Source of the DNA: Clostridia bacterium
GTDB lineage: Bacteria; Bacillota; Clostridia; Monoglobales; Monoglobaceae
Assembly: GCA_017620615.1 (NCBI GenBank)
Contig: JAGAUW010000008.1
Coordinates: 1 to 64,000, forward strand
DNA length: 64,000 nucleotides
Direction of reading: 5' to 3'
Shown here: positions 29,330 through 38,700 of the stretch, one piece after another
Position numbering within the stretch: the first letter of the stretch is position 1
How the letters are laid out: every line of letters begins with the position of its first letter
The notes under the pieces: generated by a model
Told to the model about the DNA's origin: nothing
The model's input: the letters and a program-made list of their open reading frames with translations, nothing else
The model's database searches: none
Translations under genes and position numbers: made by a program

Positions 29330-29491
29330 CTAGTTACAACCACAACCGTGAGAGTCGCCAGACTTTCTGCAACACGTGTCACTGTAAGGACACCCTATAC
29401 ACTTTTTCCCGCTTTTCTTTGATTTGTAAATATACAGTGAAACAAACCCTATAATAACTATCAAAACGAAAATAATAATAAGATTTTCCAC
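29330..29491 (-). CDS. FeoB-associated Cys-rich membrane protein
   Basis: 53 residues from GTG 29491, with AAGGAG nine bases upstream. The N-terminal helix MENLIIIFVLIVIIGFVSLY spans the membrane, a Lys-rich stretch follows, then a Cys-rich tail with CIGCPYSDTCC and HGCGCN. This layout matches small proteins that accompany feoB in Clostridia. They may help Fe(II) transport or metal handling at the membrane, but no role is proven. It begins 22 bp after the feoB stop, as the third gene of the operon. Confidence 0.85.
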   Translation of the reverse strand: MENLIIIFVLIVIIGFVSLYIYKSKKSGKKCIGCPYSDTCCRKSGDSHGCGCN

Positions 29492-29512
29492 AAAAGTCAG
29501 CTCCTTTTTTCG

Positions 29513-31525
29513 TTACAGCTTTGCTGAGGTTTTTCCTTTCAAAGCACTTTCAGTCTCAAACTTTTTATCCCCGTTGATACACAAAAAAGCCACAATAACT
29601 GCCATAATAACTACCGCAACAAGTCCCGGGAAAAATCCTGCGCCAAGGCGGTCTGTTACAATAAGTGTACCTATTTGATATACAAGATATCCAATGGTAT
29701 AACCTGTTCCCATTTGAAGTGCAATTCCACCCCAGAGCCATTTTGCACTCTTCATTTCGGAGTTCATCGCACCAATCGCCGCAAAGCACGGTGGCGAGAA
29801 TAGATTAAACATAAGGTATGCAAGTGCCGCCACCTTAGTAATCGCAAACACAGTAGCAACCTCTGCGCCTGCACCCTCCATAAGAGTAAGTTCTTCGGTA
29901 TCAATAAGATTTTCAAGACCAACAAAGCAAACAGCAAGTGTTCCTACAACATTTTCTTTTGCAATAAATCCCGTAACTGCCGCCGCAGCCAGTTGCCACG
30001 AAAGCACCCCTACAATAGGCACAAGGATATAAGCAAAGGGACCCGCAATAGATGCAAGGATTGAACTGTCTGCGCTTTCTGCCACAGCAAAGCTCCATGT
30101 AAATGTCTGCATAATCTGTACAGCAGTGTTACACAAAAGAATTATTGTCGCAGCCTTTACTATATAAGCCCAACCACGCCCACACATTGATTTGAAGGCT
30201 CTCCAGAGACTTGGGAATTTGTATTCGGGAAGTTCAATGATAAAGAATGATTTTTTAGGCTTGTGACCTGCAATCTTGTTAACCAGCAAGGCCCCAAAGA
30301 AAATAAGAACAATACCTACAAAATACATAAGTGTTCCAACCCATGAAGCATCTTCAAAGAATGCGCCTGCAAAAAGGGCAATAACCGGAAGCTTTGCACC
30401 ACAAGGCATAAACGGTGTAAGCATTGCTGTCGCTCTGCGTTCACGCTCGTTTCTGATTGTACGGCAAGCCATAACACCAGGGATAGCGCATCCTGTACCT
30501 ATTACAAACGGAATAACCGACCTTCCCGAAAGTCCAACTTTTTTGAAAATAGGGTCAAGGACAACAGAAACTCTTGCCATATATCCACAATCTTCCAAAA
30601 GCGCAATAAGGAAATACATAACCATTACGAGAGGAAGAAAACCAATAACTGCAATTACGCCACCAATCACACCATCAATCAGCAATGCATAAAGCAATGG
30701 ACTTGCGCCCTCAAACATACTGCCAATCCACGCCTGTCCAGTCTCAAGCCATAAAGTCAACGTATCCGCAATCCACGGGCCAAATGAAGACTGTGAAATA
30801 TCAAACACCAAAAACATAACAACGGCAAAAATCGGAATCCCAAGCCATTTGTTTGTGAGAACTGCATCGATTTTGTCCTGTGCATTTTTCTCCTTGGTAA
30901 AAACCTTTCTGCTTTCCACATCTTTTACTATTTTGTTTACAAAGTCAAAACGTTTTCTGTCAGCCTTTTCAACCTCCGCTTTGCTTGTAATATCTATGTA
31001 TTCTTGTATATACGGTGCTTTTTGCCCCATTCCTCTTTGGGCTTTGGCAGCGGCGATAACTTCTCTTAATCCGTCCGCTTCAGTCGAAATCGTATCAATA
31101 ACCGGACAACCAAGCTTTTTGCTGAGAGCCACTGCATCAATTTTTGTTTCCTTTTTCTTATTGATATCAGCCTTGTTAAGAGCTACAACCACCGGAATAC
31201 CAAGTTCTAGAAGCTGTGTTGTAAAAAACAGACTTCGGCTGAGGTTTGTTGCATCAACTATATTGATTATCACATCCGGGTTTTCATTCTTTACGTAAGA
31301 ACTTGTAATGCTCTCCTCAGATGTAAACGGTGACATAGAGTACGCACCGGGCAAGTCAACTGCCACCAGCGTTTCCTCTCCAGCACAAAAATTCTTTTTG
31401 ATTGGATGTTCTTTTTTCTCAACTGTTACACCCGCCCAGTTACCAACCTTTTCATTTCGGCCGGTAAGTGCATTGTACATTGTAGTTTTCCCGCTGTTGG
31501 GATTTCCCGCAAGTGCAATTCTCAT
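29513..31525 (-). CDS. feoB: Ferrous iron transporter FeoB
   Basis: 670 residues from ATG 31525 with GGGAGG upstream; the frame is open further but without a start signal. The N-terminal GTPase has G1 GNPNSGKTT at residues 7-15, G3 DLPGAYSM and G4 NKAD, followed by a helical linker. The membrane domain carries about ten helices with the gate motifs GCAIPGVMACRTI and GFIAKENVVGTLA. It imports Fe(II). A GTTAG-N6-CTAAC palindrome lies in the gap upstream, after feoA. Confidence 0.97.
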   Translation of the reverse strand: MRIALAGNPNSGKTTMYNALTGRNEKVGNWAGVTVEKKEHPIKKNFCAGEETLVAVDLPGAYSMSPFTSEESITSSYVKNENPDVIINIVDATNLSRSLFFTTQLLELGIPVVVALNKADINKKKETKIDAVALSKKLGCPVIDTISTEADGLREVIAAAKAQRGMGQKAPYIQEYIDITSKAEVEKADRKRFDFVNKIVKDVESRKVFTKEKNAQDKIDAVLTNKWLGIPIFAVVMFLVFDISQSSFGPWIADTLTLWLETGQAWIGSMFEGASPLLYALLIDGVIGGVIAVIGFLPLVMVMYFLIALLEDCGYMARVSVVLDPIFKKVGLSGRSVIPFVIGTGCAIPGVMACRTIRNERERRATAMLTPFMPCGAKLPVIALFAGAFFEDASWVGTLMYFVGIVLIFFGALLVNKIAGHKPKKSFFIIELPEYKFPSLWRAFKSMCGRGWAYIVKAATIILLCNTAVQIMQTFTWSFAVAESADSSILASIAGPFAYILVPIVGVLSWQLAAAAVTGFIAKENVVGTLAVCFVGLENLIDTEELTLMEGAGAEVATVFAITKVAALAYLMFNLFSPPCFAAIGAMNSEMKSAKWLWGGIALQMGTGYTIGYLVYQIGTLIVTDRLGAGFFPGLVAVVIMAVIVAFLCINGDKKFETESALKGKTSAKL

Positions 31526-31569
31526 AAAAATTCCTCCCTCGAAGTATATAATAAATTTAATACATGCTA

Positions 31570-31587
31570 AGTTAGTTTTGCCTAACC
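31570..31587. promoter_or_regulatory. Candidate iron-repressor operator between feoA and feoB
   Basis: Palindrome aGTTAG-TTTTGC-CTAACc. It has the same half-sites and 6-bp spacing as the site at 31898-31915. Half-sites resemble those of DtxR/IdeR-family metal repressors. Confidence 0.5.
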
Positions 31588-31629
31588 AATAGGCAAAAAA
31601 CAAACAGCAAGCCCTTGGCATCTTAAAAA

Positions 31630-31842
31630 TTATATCAAAATAGCCTCAGCCAGCTGATTGTCAATGTTGTATCTTCCATCCTTTATCGAAACAGTGCAGC
31701 CACCTTTTCTACGGGAAATAACGGTAATAGGTTCACCGCTGTAGCACCCCAGAGAAAACAGAAAAGAATTGAGTTCTTCATCTTCTGTTTCTATTTGTTT
31801 GATTATGTATTCCTTGCCTTCTTCGGCAGATAAAAGATTCAT
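31630..31842 (-). CDS. feoA: Ferrous iron transport protein FeoA
   Basis: 70 residues from ATG 31842 (GAGG eight bases upstream), forming the SH3-like FeoA domain: LLSAEEGKEYIIKQIE, LFSLGCYSGEPITVISRRKGGCTVSIKDGRYNIDNQLAEAILI. A small cytoplasmic protein needed for FeoB function. First gene of feoA-feoB-Cys-rich protein. Confidence 0.92.
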   Translation of the reverse strand: MNLLSAEEGKEYIIKQIETEDEELNSFLFSLGCYSGEPITVISRRKGGCTVSIKDGRYNIDNQLAEAILI

Positions 31843-31864
31843 AATAAGGACCTCGCTAAATAAA

Positions 31865-31880
31865 TTAGTTAAGACTAACT
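31865..31880. promoter_or_regulatory. Candidate downstream iron operator in the feoA leader
   Basis: TTAGT-TAAG-ACTAA / AGTTA-AGAC-TAACT, two overlapping short inverted repeats built from the same GTTAG/CTAAC words as the main site, between it and the feoA start. Confidence 0.35.
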
Positions 31881-31897
31881 CCATTGGTCAAAAATAA

Positions 31898-31915
31898 GGT
31901 TAGCCACATCTAACC
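31898..31915. promoter_or_regulatory. Main candidate iron-repressor operator of the feo operon
   Basis: Perfect palindrome GGTTAG-N6-CTAACC, beginning about 3 bp downstream of the predicted transcription start. A bound repressor would block initiation. A further GTTAG overlaps the -10. Confidence 0.6.
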
Positions 31916-31924
31916 ACTGCAGTT

Positions 31925-31953
31925 AGTTTATCATAACCCGCCATATTTGTCAA
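31925..31953 (-). promoter_or_regulatory. feo operon promoter
   Basis: TTGACA (31953-31948), 17-nt spacer, TAAACT (31930-31925) on the minus strand. Confidence 0.75.
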
Positions 31954-32049
31954 TACCCATTCAGGAAAAATTTTCACTTTTCAATCGCTTAAAAACTTAT
32001 CCAGCAATGAAATTTATACCTATATCAAAGTAGCTCCTTTCAAAATACA

Positions 32050-32080
32050 CAAAAAGCCCACTTTTTGGAAGCGAGCTTTT
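32050..32080 (-). terminator. Terminator after rhamnulokinase
   Basis: Minus-strand stem AAAAGCTCGCT / AGTGGGCTTTT (11 pairs, two G-U) followed by Ts. Confidence 0.75.
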
Positions 32081-32089
32081 GGCACAATA

Positions 32090-33529
32090 TTAACATATTA
32101 TTTTTTTAAATCTTTCATATGCTTCATTCCACACATTTTCATCTGCGGGCATATACTCCTTGATTTCAGCCGAGTTCATTATAACTTCTGTAAGGTCATC
32201 AACATAGCCCTCTGCATAAAGCTGAACAGCAATGTTTCCAAGAGCCGTTGCTTCAATAGGACCTGCAATAACCTTTGCCCCGGTTGAATTTGCTGTCATC
32301 TGACAAAGAAGTTTGTCTTTTGTTCCGCCACCAACCATATGAATCGCCTTATATTCTTTTCCCGTACATTCTGCAATCTTTTCAAAGGAGTTTTTATACT
32401 TAAGGGCAATACTTTCATAAATACATCTCACTATTTCACCGTCTGTCTCAGGCCTACCCTGACCGGTTTTTTCACAGTAATCACAAATTCTGTCAAGCAT
32501 ACCGCCCGGAGGAACAAACACCGGATCATCAGGGTCGATGAGATATTTAAAGGGTTCAGACTTAAGAGCAAGCTCTTCCATATCTCCATAGCTGTAATTC
32601 TTTCCATCTTTCACAAACTGACGCTTTGCTTCCTGAATAAGCCAGAGACCTATGATATTACGCAGAAATCTTATCCTTCCATCAACAGCATATTCATTCG
32701 TAATATTATACTTATTTGAAAGGTCGGTAAGCACAGGCTCGTCTGTAACAGTTCCGAAAAGAGACCATGTTCCGCAGGAAATGAAAATAAAGTCCTTTTC
32801 GGTAGATGGAACAGCAGCAACAGCACTTGCAGTATCATGGGCACCAATAGCAATAACGTCTTTCGGTTCAACACCAAGCTCATCAGCAAGCTCCTTTTTT
32901 ATTTTCCCAACAACAGTCCCTGCTTTCACAACTGGTGGGAAAATACTTCTTTTGAAGCCGAATTTGTCAATAATCTCCCAGTTCCAGTCGCACTTTTTCT
33001 GGTCAAACATATGTGATGTGGAACAAATGGTGCTTTCACAGTATTTTTCGCCCGTAAGCATATAGCCAAAAAGGTCAGGCATCATAAGAATTGTTTCTGC
33101 CTTGTCAATATCCTTTTCAACCATAAGCTGGAAAAGGGTATTGAAATTCATAACCTGAATACCCGTCATATTGTAAAGCTCTTTTTCAGGAATAACCTTA
33201 AAAGCTTCTTGGAGAGCATTGTCTGTTCTTGAATCTCGATAGTTATAGGGATTCACAACAAGATTTCCGTCTGTGCCTATTATTCCATAATCAACGCCCC
33301 ATGTATCAATGGCGATTGCCTCAAAATCAGAAATTTCGTTTGCTTTTTTAATTCCCGTTTTTATTTCTTCAAACAACTGTGCTGCATTCCAACGGAGCTC
33401 ACCGTTTTCTGTTCTTGGGTCGTTTGAAAATCTGTGAACTTCGGTAAGTTCAATTTTTTTGCCGTCAAATGAGCCAAGGATTGCTCTGCCGCTTGATGCA
33501 CCAAAGTCAATGGCCAATACTTTTTTCAA
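32090..33529 (-). CDS. rhaB: Rhamnulokinase
   Basis: 479 residues from TTG 33529, with GAGGTG six bases upstream; the frame is open further 5' past the promoter. FGGY kinase fold: KKVLAIDFGASSGRAILGSFDGKKIELTEVHRF at the start, then VDYGIIGTDGNLVVNPYNYRD, GAHDTASAVAAVP, and HMVGGGTKDKLLCQMTANSTGAKVIAGPIEATALGN, a close match to RhaB. It phosphorylates L-rhamnulose. No rhaA, rhaD or rhamnose transporter gene is near, so it is an orphan of the pathway here or acts on another ketose. Confidence 0.9.
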   Translation of the reverse strand: MKKVLAIDFGASSGRAILGSFDGKKIELTEVHRFSNDPRTENGELRWNAAQLFEEIKTGIKKANEISDFEAIAIDTWGVDYGIIGTDGNLVVNPYNYRDSRTDNALQEAFKVIPEKELYNMTGIQVMNFNTLFQLMVEKDIDKAETILMMPDLFGYMLTGEKYCESTICSTSHMFDQKKCDWNWEIIDKFGFKRSIFPPVVKAGTVVGKIKKELADELGVEPKDVIAIGAHDTASAVAAVPSTEKDFIFISCGTWSLFGTVTDEPVLTDLSNKYNITNEYAVDGRIRFLRNIIGLWLIQEAKRQFVKDGKNYSYGDMEELALKSEPFKYLIDPDDPVFVPPGGMLDRICDYCEKTGQGRPETDGEIVRCIYESIALKYKNSFEKIAECTGKEYKAIHMVGGGTKDKLLCQMTANSTGAKVIAGPIEATALGNIAVQLYAEGYVDDLTEVIMNSAEIKEYMPADENVWNEAYERFKKIIC

Positions 33530-33581
33530 AATAAGCACCTCTTTCAAAGTATCGTTTCTATTGGTTAATCTTATTGGAAAA

Positions 33582-33610
33582 ATTATAACATATTTGTATA
33601 AAAAAATCAA
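33582..33610 (-). promoter_or_regulatory. Rhamnulokinase promoter
   Basis: TTGATT (33610-33605), 17-nt spacer, TATAAT (33587-33582) on the minus strand. Confidence 0.75.
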
Positions 33611-33666
33611 CACAAATGAATGTTTTATTTGTCAAAATTTCTTCACCATATTTTGTAATTTTTTTG

Positions 33667-33695
33667 TTGACAAATTGTTTTTTTGGTGGTATAAT
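33667..33695 (+). promoter_or_regulatory. rpsB-tsf promoter
   Basis: Exact consensus TTGACA (33667-33672), 17-nt spacer, TATAAT (33690-33695). Confidence 0.9.
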
Positions 33696-33702
33696 ACATC
33701 AG

Positions 33703-33838
33703 TTGACATCTGCACAGGTGTCAGCAGAAAATAAAATACGCACATCATACGATTGGCGGGGCGGTGCTAGAATACCCATGACAGCTCCCCGACAAGGTGA
33801 CTATGGTGGAGGTGTAAAACTTTTGGAGGTGTAAAATC
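33703..33838 (+). promoter_or_regulatory. Long rpsB leader with tandem Shine-Dalgarno repeat
   Basis: About 135 nt of untranslated leader. It holds a hairpin near 33714-33731 (GACATCT / AGGTGTC), GC-rich complementary segments around 33755-33790, and the 13-bp direct repeat TGGAGGTGTAAAA at 33807-33819 and 33824-33836, only the second being placed to start rpsB. Long structured leaders of rpsB often mediate autoregulation by S2, which is inference here. Confidence 0.5.
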
Positions 33839-34591
33839 ATGGGAGTTATTCAAATGAAGCAATTGCTTGAAGCAGGTGTTCATTTTGGACACCAGACACG
33901 CCGTTGGAATCCTAAAATGGCGGAGTACATCTTTACAGAAAGAAACGGTATCTACATTATCGATCTTCAGAAAACTGTAAAGAAAATTGAGGAAGCTTAC
34001 TACTTTGTTCGCGACATCGCAGCAGAAGGCGGAAACGTTCTTTTTGTAGGTACAAAGAAGCAGGCTCAGGACGCTATCCGCGAAGAAGCTGAAAGAACAG
34101 GTATGTTCTTTGTTAACGCAAGATGGCTCGGCGGTATGCTCACAAACTTTAAGACAATCAAGAGAAGAATTGACAGACTTTATCAGCTCAAGAAAATGAA
34201 CGAAGACGGAACAATGGAACTTCTTCCCAAAAAAGAAGTCCTCAAGCTCAACCTTGAAGAAGAGCGCTTAGAAAAGTTCCTTGGCGGTATCAAGGAAATG
34301 AAAGACCTTCCCGCAGCAATCTTTGTTGTTGACCCAAGAAAAGAAAAGAACGCTATCGCAGAAGCTCACAAGCTTGGTATCCCGGTTATCGCTATCGTTG
34401 ATACAAACTGTGACCCCGAAGAAGCTGACTATCCTATTCCGGGAAATGACGATGCTATCCGTGCGGTAAAACTTATCGTTTCTACTATCGGTAACGCTAT
34501 CATTGAAGGCAGACAGGGCGAACAGGTTACTATTGAAGCTGCTACAGAAGAAGCTGCTGAAGAAGTTTCTCTTGATATGATTGAGGAATAA
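33839..34591 (+). CDS. rpsB: 30S ribosomal protein S2
   Basis: 250 residues: [86 protein letters not shown] and [16 protein letters not shown] are universal S2 blocks. TTTTGGAGGTG sits just before the ATG. It is followed by tsf, the conserved rpsB-tsf pair. Confidence 0.98.
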   Translation: MGVIQMKQLLEAGVHFGHQTRRWNPKMAEYIFTERNGIYIIDLQKTVKKIEEAYYFVRDIAAEGGNVLFVGTKKQAQDAIREEAERTGMFFVNARWLGGMLTNFKTIKRRIDRLYQLKKMNEDGTMELLPKKEVLKLNLEEERLEKFLGGIKEMKDLPAAIFVVDPRKEKNAIAEAHKLGIPVIAIVDTNCDPEEADYPIPGNDDAIRAVKLIVSTIGNAIIEGRQGEQVTIEAATEEAAEEVSLDMIEE

Positions 34592-34626
34592 TCTACTTTA
34601 AATTTTAGAAAGCGAGTGAATATATT

Positions 34627-35538
34627 ATGGCATTTACTGCACAAGATGTTAAAACTCTCAGAGAAATGACAAACTGTGGTATGATGGACTGCAAAAAAGC
34701 TCTTACAGAAACAAACGGCGATATGGACAAGGCTGTTGAGTTCCTCAGAGAAAAAGGTCTCGCAACCGCAGCTAAAAAGGCTGGCAGAATTGCTGCTGAA
34801 GGTCTTGTTACATCAATGATTTTTGGAAACGTTGGTGTTGTTGTTGAAGTAAACACAGAAACAGACTTCGTTGCAAAGAACGCTGATTTCCAGAAATTTG
34901 TTGCTGACGTTGCTGAATGTGTTGCAAAAGAGAACCCCGCTGATGTTGAAGCACTCAAAGCTACAAAGCTTTATGGTGACCAGACAGTTGGTGATGCTCT
35001 TACAGAAAAAATCGCTACAATCGGCGAAAATATGAACCTCCGTCGTTTTGAAAGATACGAAGGCGTAAACGAAGCTTACATCCATGGCGGCGGCAGAATC
35101 GGTGTTCTCGTAAACTTCAAGCTTGGTGACGATTCAAAGGCAAGTGACCCCGCATTCCGCGCTGCAGCAAAAGACGTTGCTATGCAGATTGCAGCGGTTA
35201 TGCCCAAATACGTTAAGAGTGACGAAGTTCCCGCTGACGTTGTTGAGAAAGAAAAGGAAATTCTCAAGGCTCAGGCTCTTAACGAAGGTAAGCCCGCACA
35301 AATCGTTGATAAAATGGTTGTTGGACGTATCCAGAAGTTCTACAAGGAAGTTTGTCTTGTTGAACAACCTTACGTAAAGGACGGCGATTTGACAGTTGCT
35401 AAGTTCCTCAAGAACGTAGCTGCTGAAATCGGTACTGATATCGAAGTTGTTAAATTTGCACGTCTTGAAAAAGGCGAAGGCTTAGAGAAGAGAGTTGACG
35501 ACTTTGCAGCAGAAGTTGCAAAGATGGCAGGCAACTAA
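34627..35538 (+). CDS. tsf: Elongation factor Ts
   Basis: 303 residues. UBA-like N-terminus [54 protein letters not shown], then the core [10 protein letters not shown]. It is the GDP/GTP exchange factor for EF-Tu. 35 bp after rpsB; a strong terminator follows. Confidence 0.98.
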   Translation: MAFTAQDVKTLREMTNCGMMDCKKALTETNGDMDKAVEFLREKGLATAAKKAGRIAAEGLVTSMIFGNVGVVVEVNTETDFVAKNADFQKFVADVAECVAKENPADVEALKATKLYGDQTVGDALTEKIATIGENMNLRRFERYEGVNEAYIHGGGRIGVLVNFKLGDDSKASDPAFRAAAKDVAMQIAAVMPKYVKSDEVPADVVEKEKEILKAQALNEGKPAQIVDKMVVGRIQKFYKEVCLVEQPYVKDGDLTVAKFLKNVAAEIGTDIEVVKFARLEKGEGLEKRVDDFAAEVAKMAGN

Positions 35539-35551
35539 TATTTAAGTTTTT

Positions 35552-35582
35552 AAACAGCACAACCCTTTGGGTTGTGCTGTTT
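35552..35582 (+). terminator. rpsB-tsf terminator
   Basis: 14-bp stem AAACAGCACAACCC / GGGTTGTGCTGTTT with a TTT loop. Confidence 0.9.
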
Positions 35583-35667
35583 CTTTGTGCATTTTTTCAA
35601 AATTCCGCACAATATTATCTAATATGATATAAAAAACAGAATTTTTTAACTTTTTTTCAAAATATGT

Positions 35668-35696
35668 TTGAAATTCTATAGGATATATGCTATAAT
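35668..35696 (+). promoter_or_regulatory. Promoter of pyruvate:ferredoxin oxidoreductase
   Basis: TTGAAA (35668-35673), 17-nt spacer, TATAAT (35691-35696). Confidence 0.8.
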
Positions 35697-35704
35697 ATAT
35701 TCTG

Positions 35705-35724
35705 TGTGATTTTGTACAATCACA
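35705..35724. promoter_or_regulatory. Palindrome at the nifJ transcription start
   Basis: TGTGATT-TTGTAC-AATCACA, 7-bp arms, covering the predicted start site. It could be a repressor operator or a 5' mRNA hairpin. Arms recall CRP/FNR/Rex half-sites, but the spacing fits none of the usual consensuses. Confidence 0.45.
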
Positions 35725-35770
35725 ACCTGTATAAAATAATTAAATTCATATATTTAAGGAGGCATTTTTC

Positions 35771-38700
35771 ATGGCTAAAAAAATGAAAACCATGGATGGT
35801 AACAGCGCTGCTGCACATTGCGCCTATGCGTTTACAGAAGTTGCTGCTATCTATCCTATCACTCCCTCTTCCAACATGGCTGAAAATGTTGACCAGTGGA
35901 GTGCAGACGGTCTGAAGAACATCTTCGGCGAAACAGTTGACGTTGTTGAGATGCAGTCTGAAGCAGGTGCTGCTGGTGCAGTTCACGGTTCACTTCAGGC
36001 AGGTGCTCTTACTACAACATTCACCGCATCACAGGGTCTTCTTCTTATGATCCCCAATATGTACAAAATTGCAGGTGAACTTCTTCCTACAGTTTTCCAC
36101 GTTAGTGCTCGTGCTCTTGCAGCTCACGCACTCAACATTTTTGGTGACCATCAGGACGTTATGGCTTGCCGTCAGACAGGCTTTGCTATGCTTGCATCTG
36201 GCAGCGTTCAGGAAACAATGGACCTTGGTGGCGTAGCTCACCTTGCTGCAATAAAAGGCAGAGTTCCCTTTCTCCACTTCTTCGATGGTTTCAGAACTTC
36301 ACACGAAATTCAGAAGGTTGAAGTTATGGATTATGAAGACCTCAAGGGACTTCTTGACTGGGATGCTCTCAAAGCATTTAAGGATAACGCTTTAAATCCT
36401 GAACACCCCGTTCTTCGTGGTACAGCTCAGAACGCTGATATCTACTTCCAGGGCAGAGAAGCTTCAAACAAATACTATGAAGCAATTCCTGACATCGTTG
36501 CAGACTATATGAAAGAAATCACAAAGATTACAGGCAGAGAATATAAGCCCTTCAACTACTACGGTGCTCCCGATGCAACAAAGGTTATCGTAGCTATGGG
36601 CTCAGCTTGCGAAGCTATTGAAGAAACAGTTGATTATATCAATGCACGCGGTGGCAAGGTTGGTGTTGTTAAAGTTCACCTTTACAGACCTTTCTCCGCT
36701 AAGTACTTCTTTGATGTAATACCTGAAACTGTTGAAAAGATTGCAGTTCTTGACAGAACAAAGGAACCCGGCTCACTGGGCGAACCCCTCTATCTTGATG
36801 TTTGCAACCTTTACTATGGTAAGGAAAACGCGCCTGTAATCGTTGGCGGTCGTTATGGTCTTGGTTCAAAAGACACAACACCTACACAGATTATGGCTGT
36901 TTACAACAACCTTGACGCATACGAACCCAAGAACAACTTCACAATCGGTATTGTGGATGACGTTACAAACCTCTCACTTGAGCTTCCTGAGAAAATCAAT
37001 GCAGCTCCTGAGGGTACAACACGTTGTAAGTTCTGGGGCTTTGGCTCTGACGGTACTGTTGGTGCTAACAAGGATGCTATCAAGATTATCGGCGACAACA
37101 CAGACCTTTACGCTCAGGCATATTTTGACTATGACTCAAAGAAGTCAGGCGGCGTTACTATGTCTCACTTGAGATTCGGTAAAAAGCCCATCAAGTCAAC
37201 ATATCTCCTGGACGAAGCTGACTATATTGCATGTCACAAGCCTGCATATCTCACTCAGTATGACGTTCTTGAAGGCCTCAAAAAGGGCGGTACATTCCTC
37301 CTCAACTGCGTATGGACACCTGAAGAACTCGAAGAACATCTTCCTGCAAACGTTAAGAAATACATTGCAGAAAACGAAATCGAATTCTACACCATCAACG
37401 CAGTAGACGTTGCAGTTAAAGTTGGTCTTGGCCCGAACAGAATCAACATGGTTACACAGAGTGCTTTCTTCAAGCTCGCTAACGTAATCGACTTTGACAA
37501 GGCTGTTGAACTTATTAAGGCTGCTATCAAGAAGACATACGGCAAGAAGGGTGACGAAATCGTTAAGATGAACTGCGACGCAGTTGACGGCGCTATTGAA
37601 GCTCTTGTTAAAATTGATGTTCCGGCTTCTTGGAAATATGCTGTTGACAAGAACGTTAAGGAAAACAACGTTCCTGACTTCATCAAGAACATTGTTCAGC
37701 CCGTAAACGCACAGGCTGGTAACAAGCTCCCAGTTAGCACATTCGCAGGTATCGAAGACGGTACTTTTGAAACAGGTACTTCAAGATACGAAAAACGTGG
37801 TGTTGCTGTAAACGTTCCTGCTTGGGATATTAATAAGTGTATCCAGTGTAATCAGTGTTCACTTGTTTGTCCTCATGCTGCTATCCGTCCTGTTCTTCTT
37901 AATGCTGACGAAGCTGCAAAGAAACCCGCAGGTTTTGAAACAAAGGCTGCTACAGGCTTCGCTGGTATGGAATACAGAATTCAGGTTTCACCTCTTGACT
38001 GTCTTGGCTGTGGCGTTTGTGCTCAGGTTTGTCCTGCTAAGGAAAAAGCACTTACAATGAAGCCAATTGCTGAGGTTGAATGTGAAGCTCCCAACTGGGA
38101 ATTCGCTATGACTGTTTCTTCAAAACAGGATGAAATCGATATCACAAAGAGCACAAAGAACTCACAGTTCGCAACTCCTATGCTTGAATTCTCAGGCGCT
38201 TGTGCTGGTTGTGGTGAAACACCTTATATCAAACTTATCACTCAGCTCTTTGGTGACAGAATGATGGTTGCTAACGCTACAGGTTGTACATCAATCTGGG
38301 GTGGCTCTGCTCCTTCAATGCCTTACTGCAAGAATGCTGAAGGCAAGGGTCCGGCTTGGGCTAACTCACTCTTTGAAGACAACGCTGAATTTGGTCTTGG
38401 TATGGTTCTTGCTAACAAGAAAATCAGAAATACTTTGGTTTCAAGAATGAATTCAGTTATGGATGAAGTTTCACCAGAGCTCGCAGCTGCATTCAAGGCT
38501 TGGATTGAAGGCAAGGACAACGCTGACGCATCAAAGGCTGCTGCAAAAGAAATCTCAGCTCTCATCAAGGATGCTGATATGACAAATCCCGCAATCAAGG
38601 AAATCGCAGACAGAACCGACTTCCTCGTAAAACGTTCACAGTGGGTATTCGGCGGCGACGGCTGGGCTTATGATATCGGTTACGGCGGTCTTGACCACGT

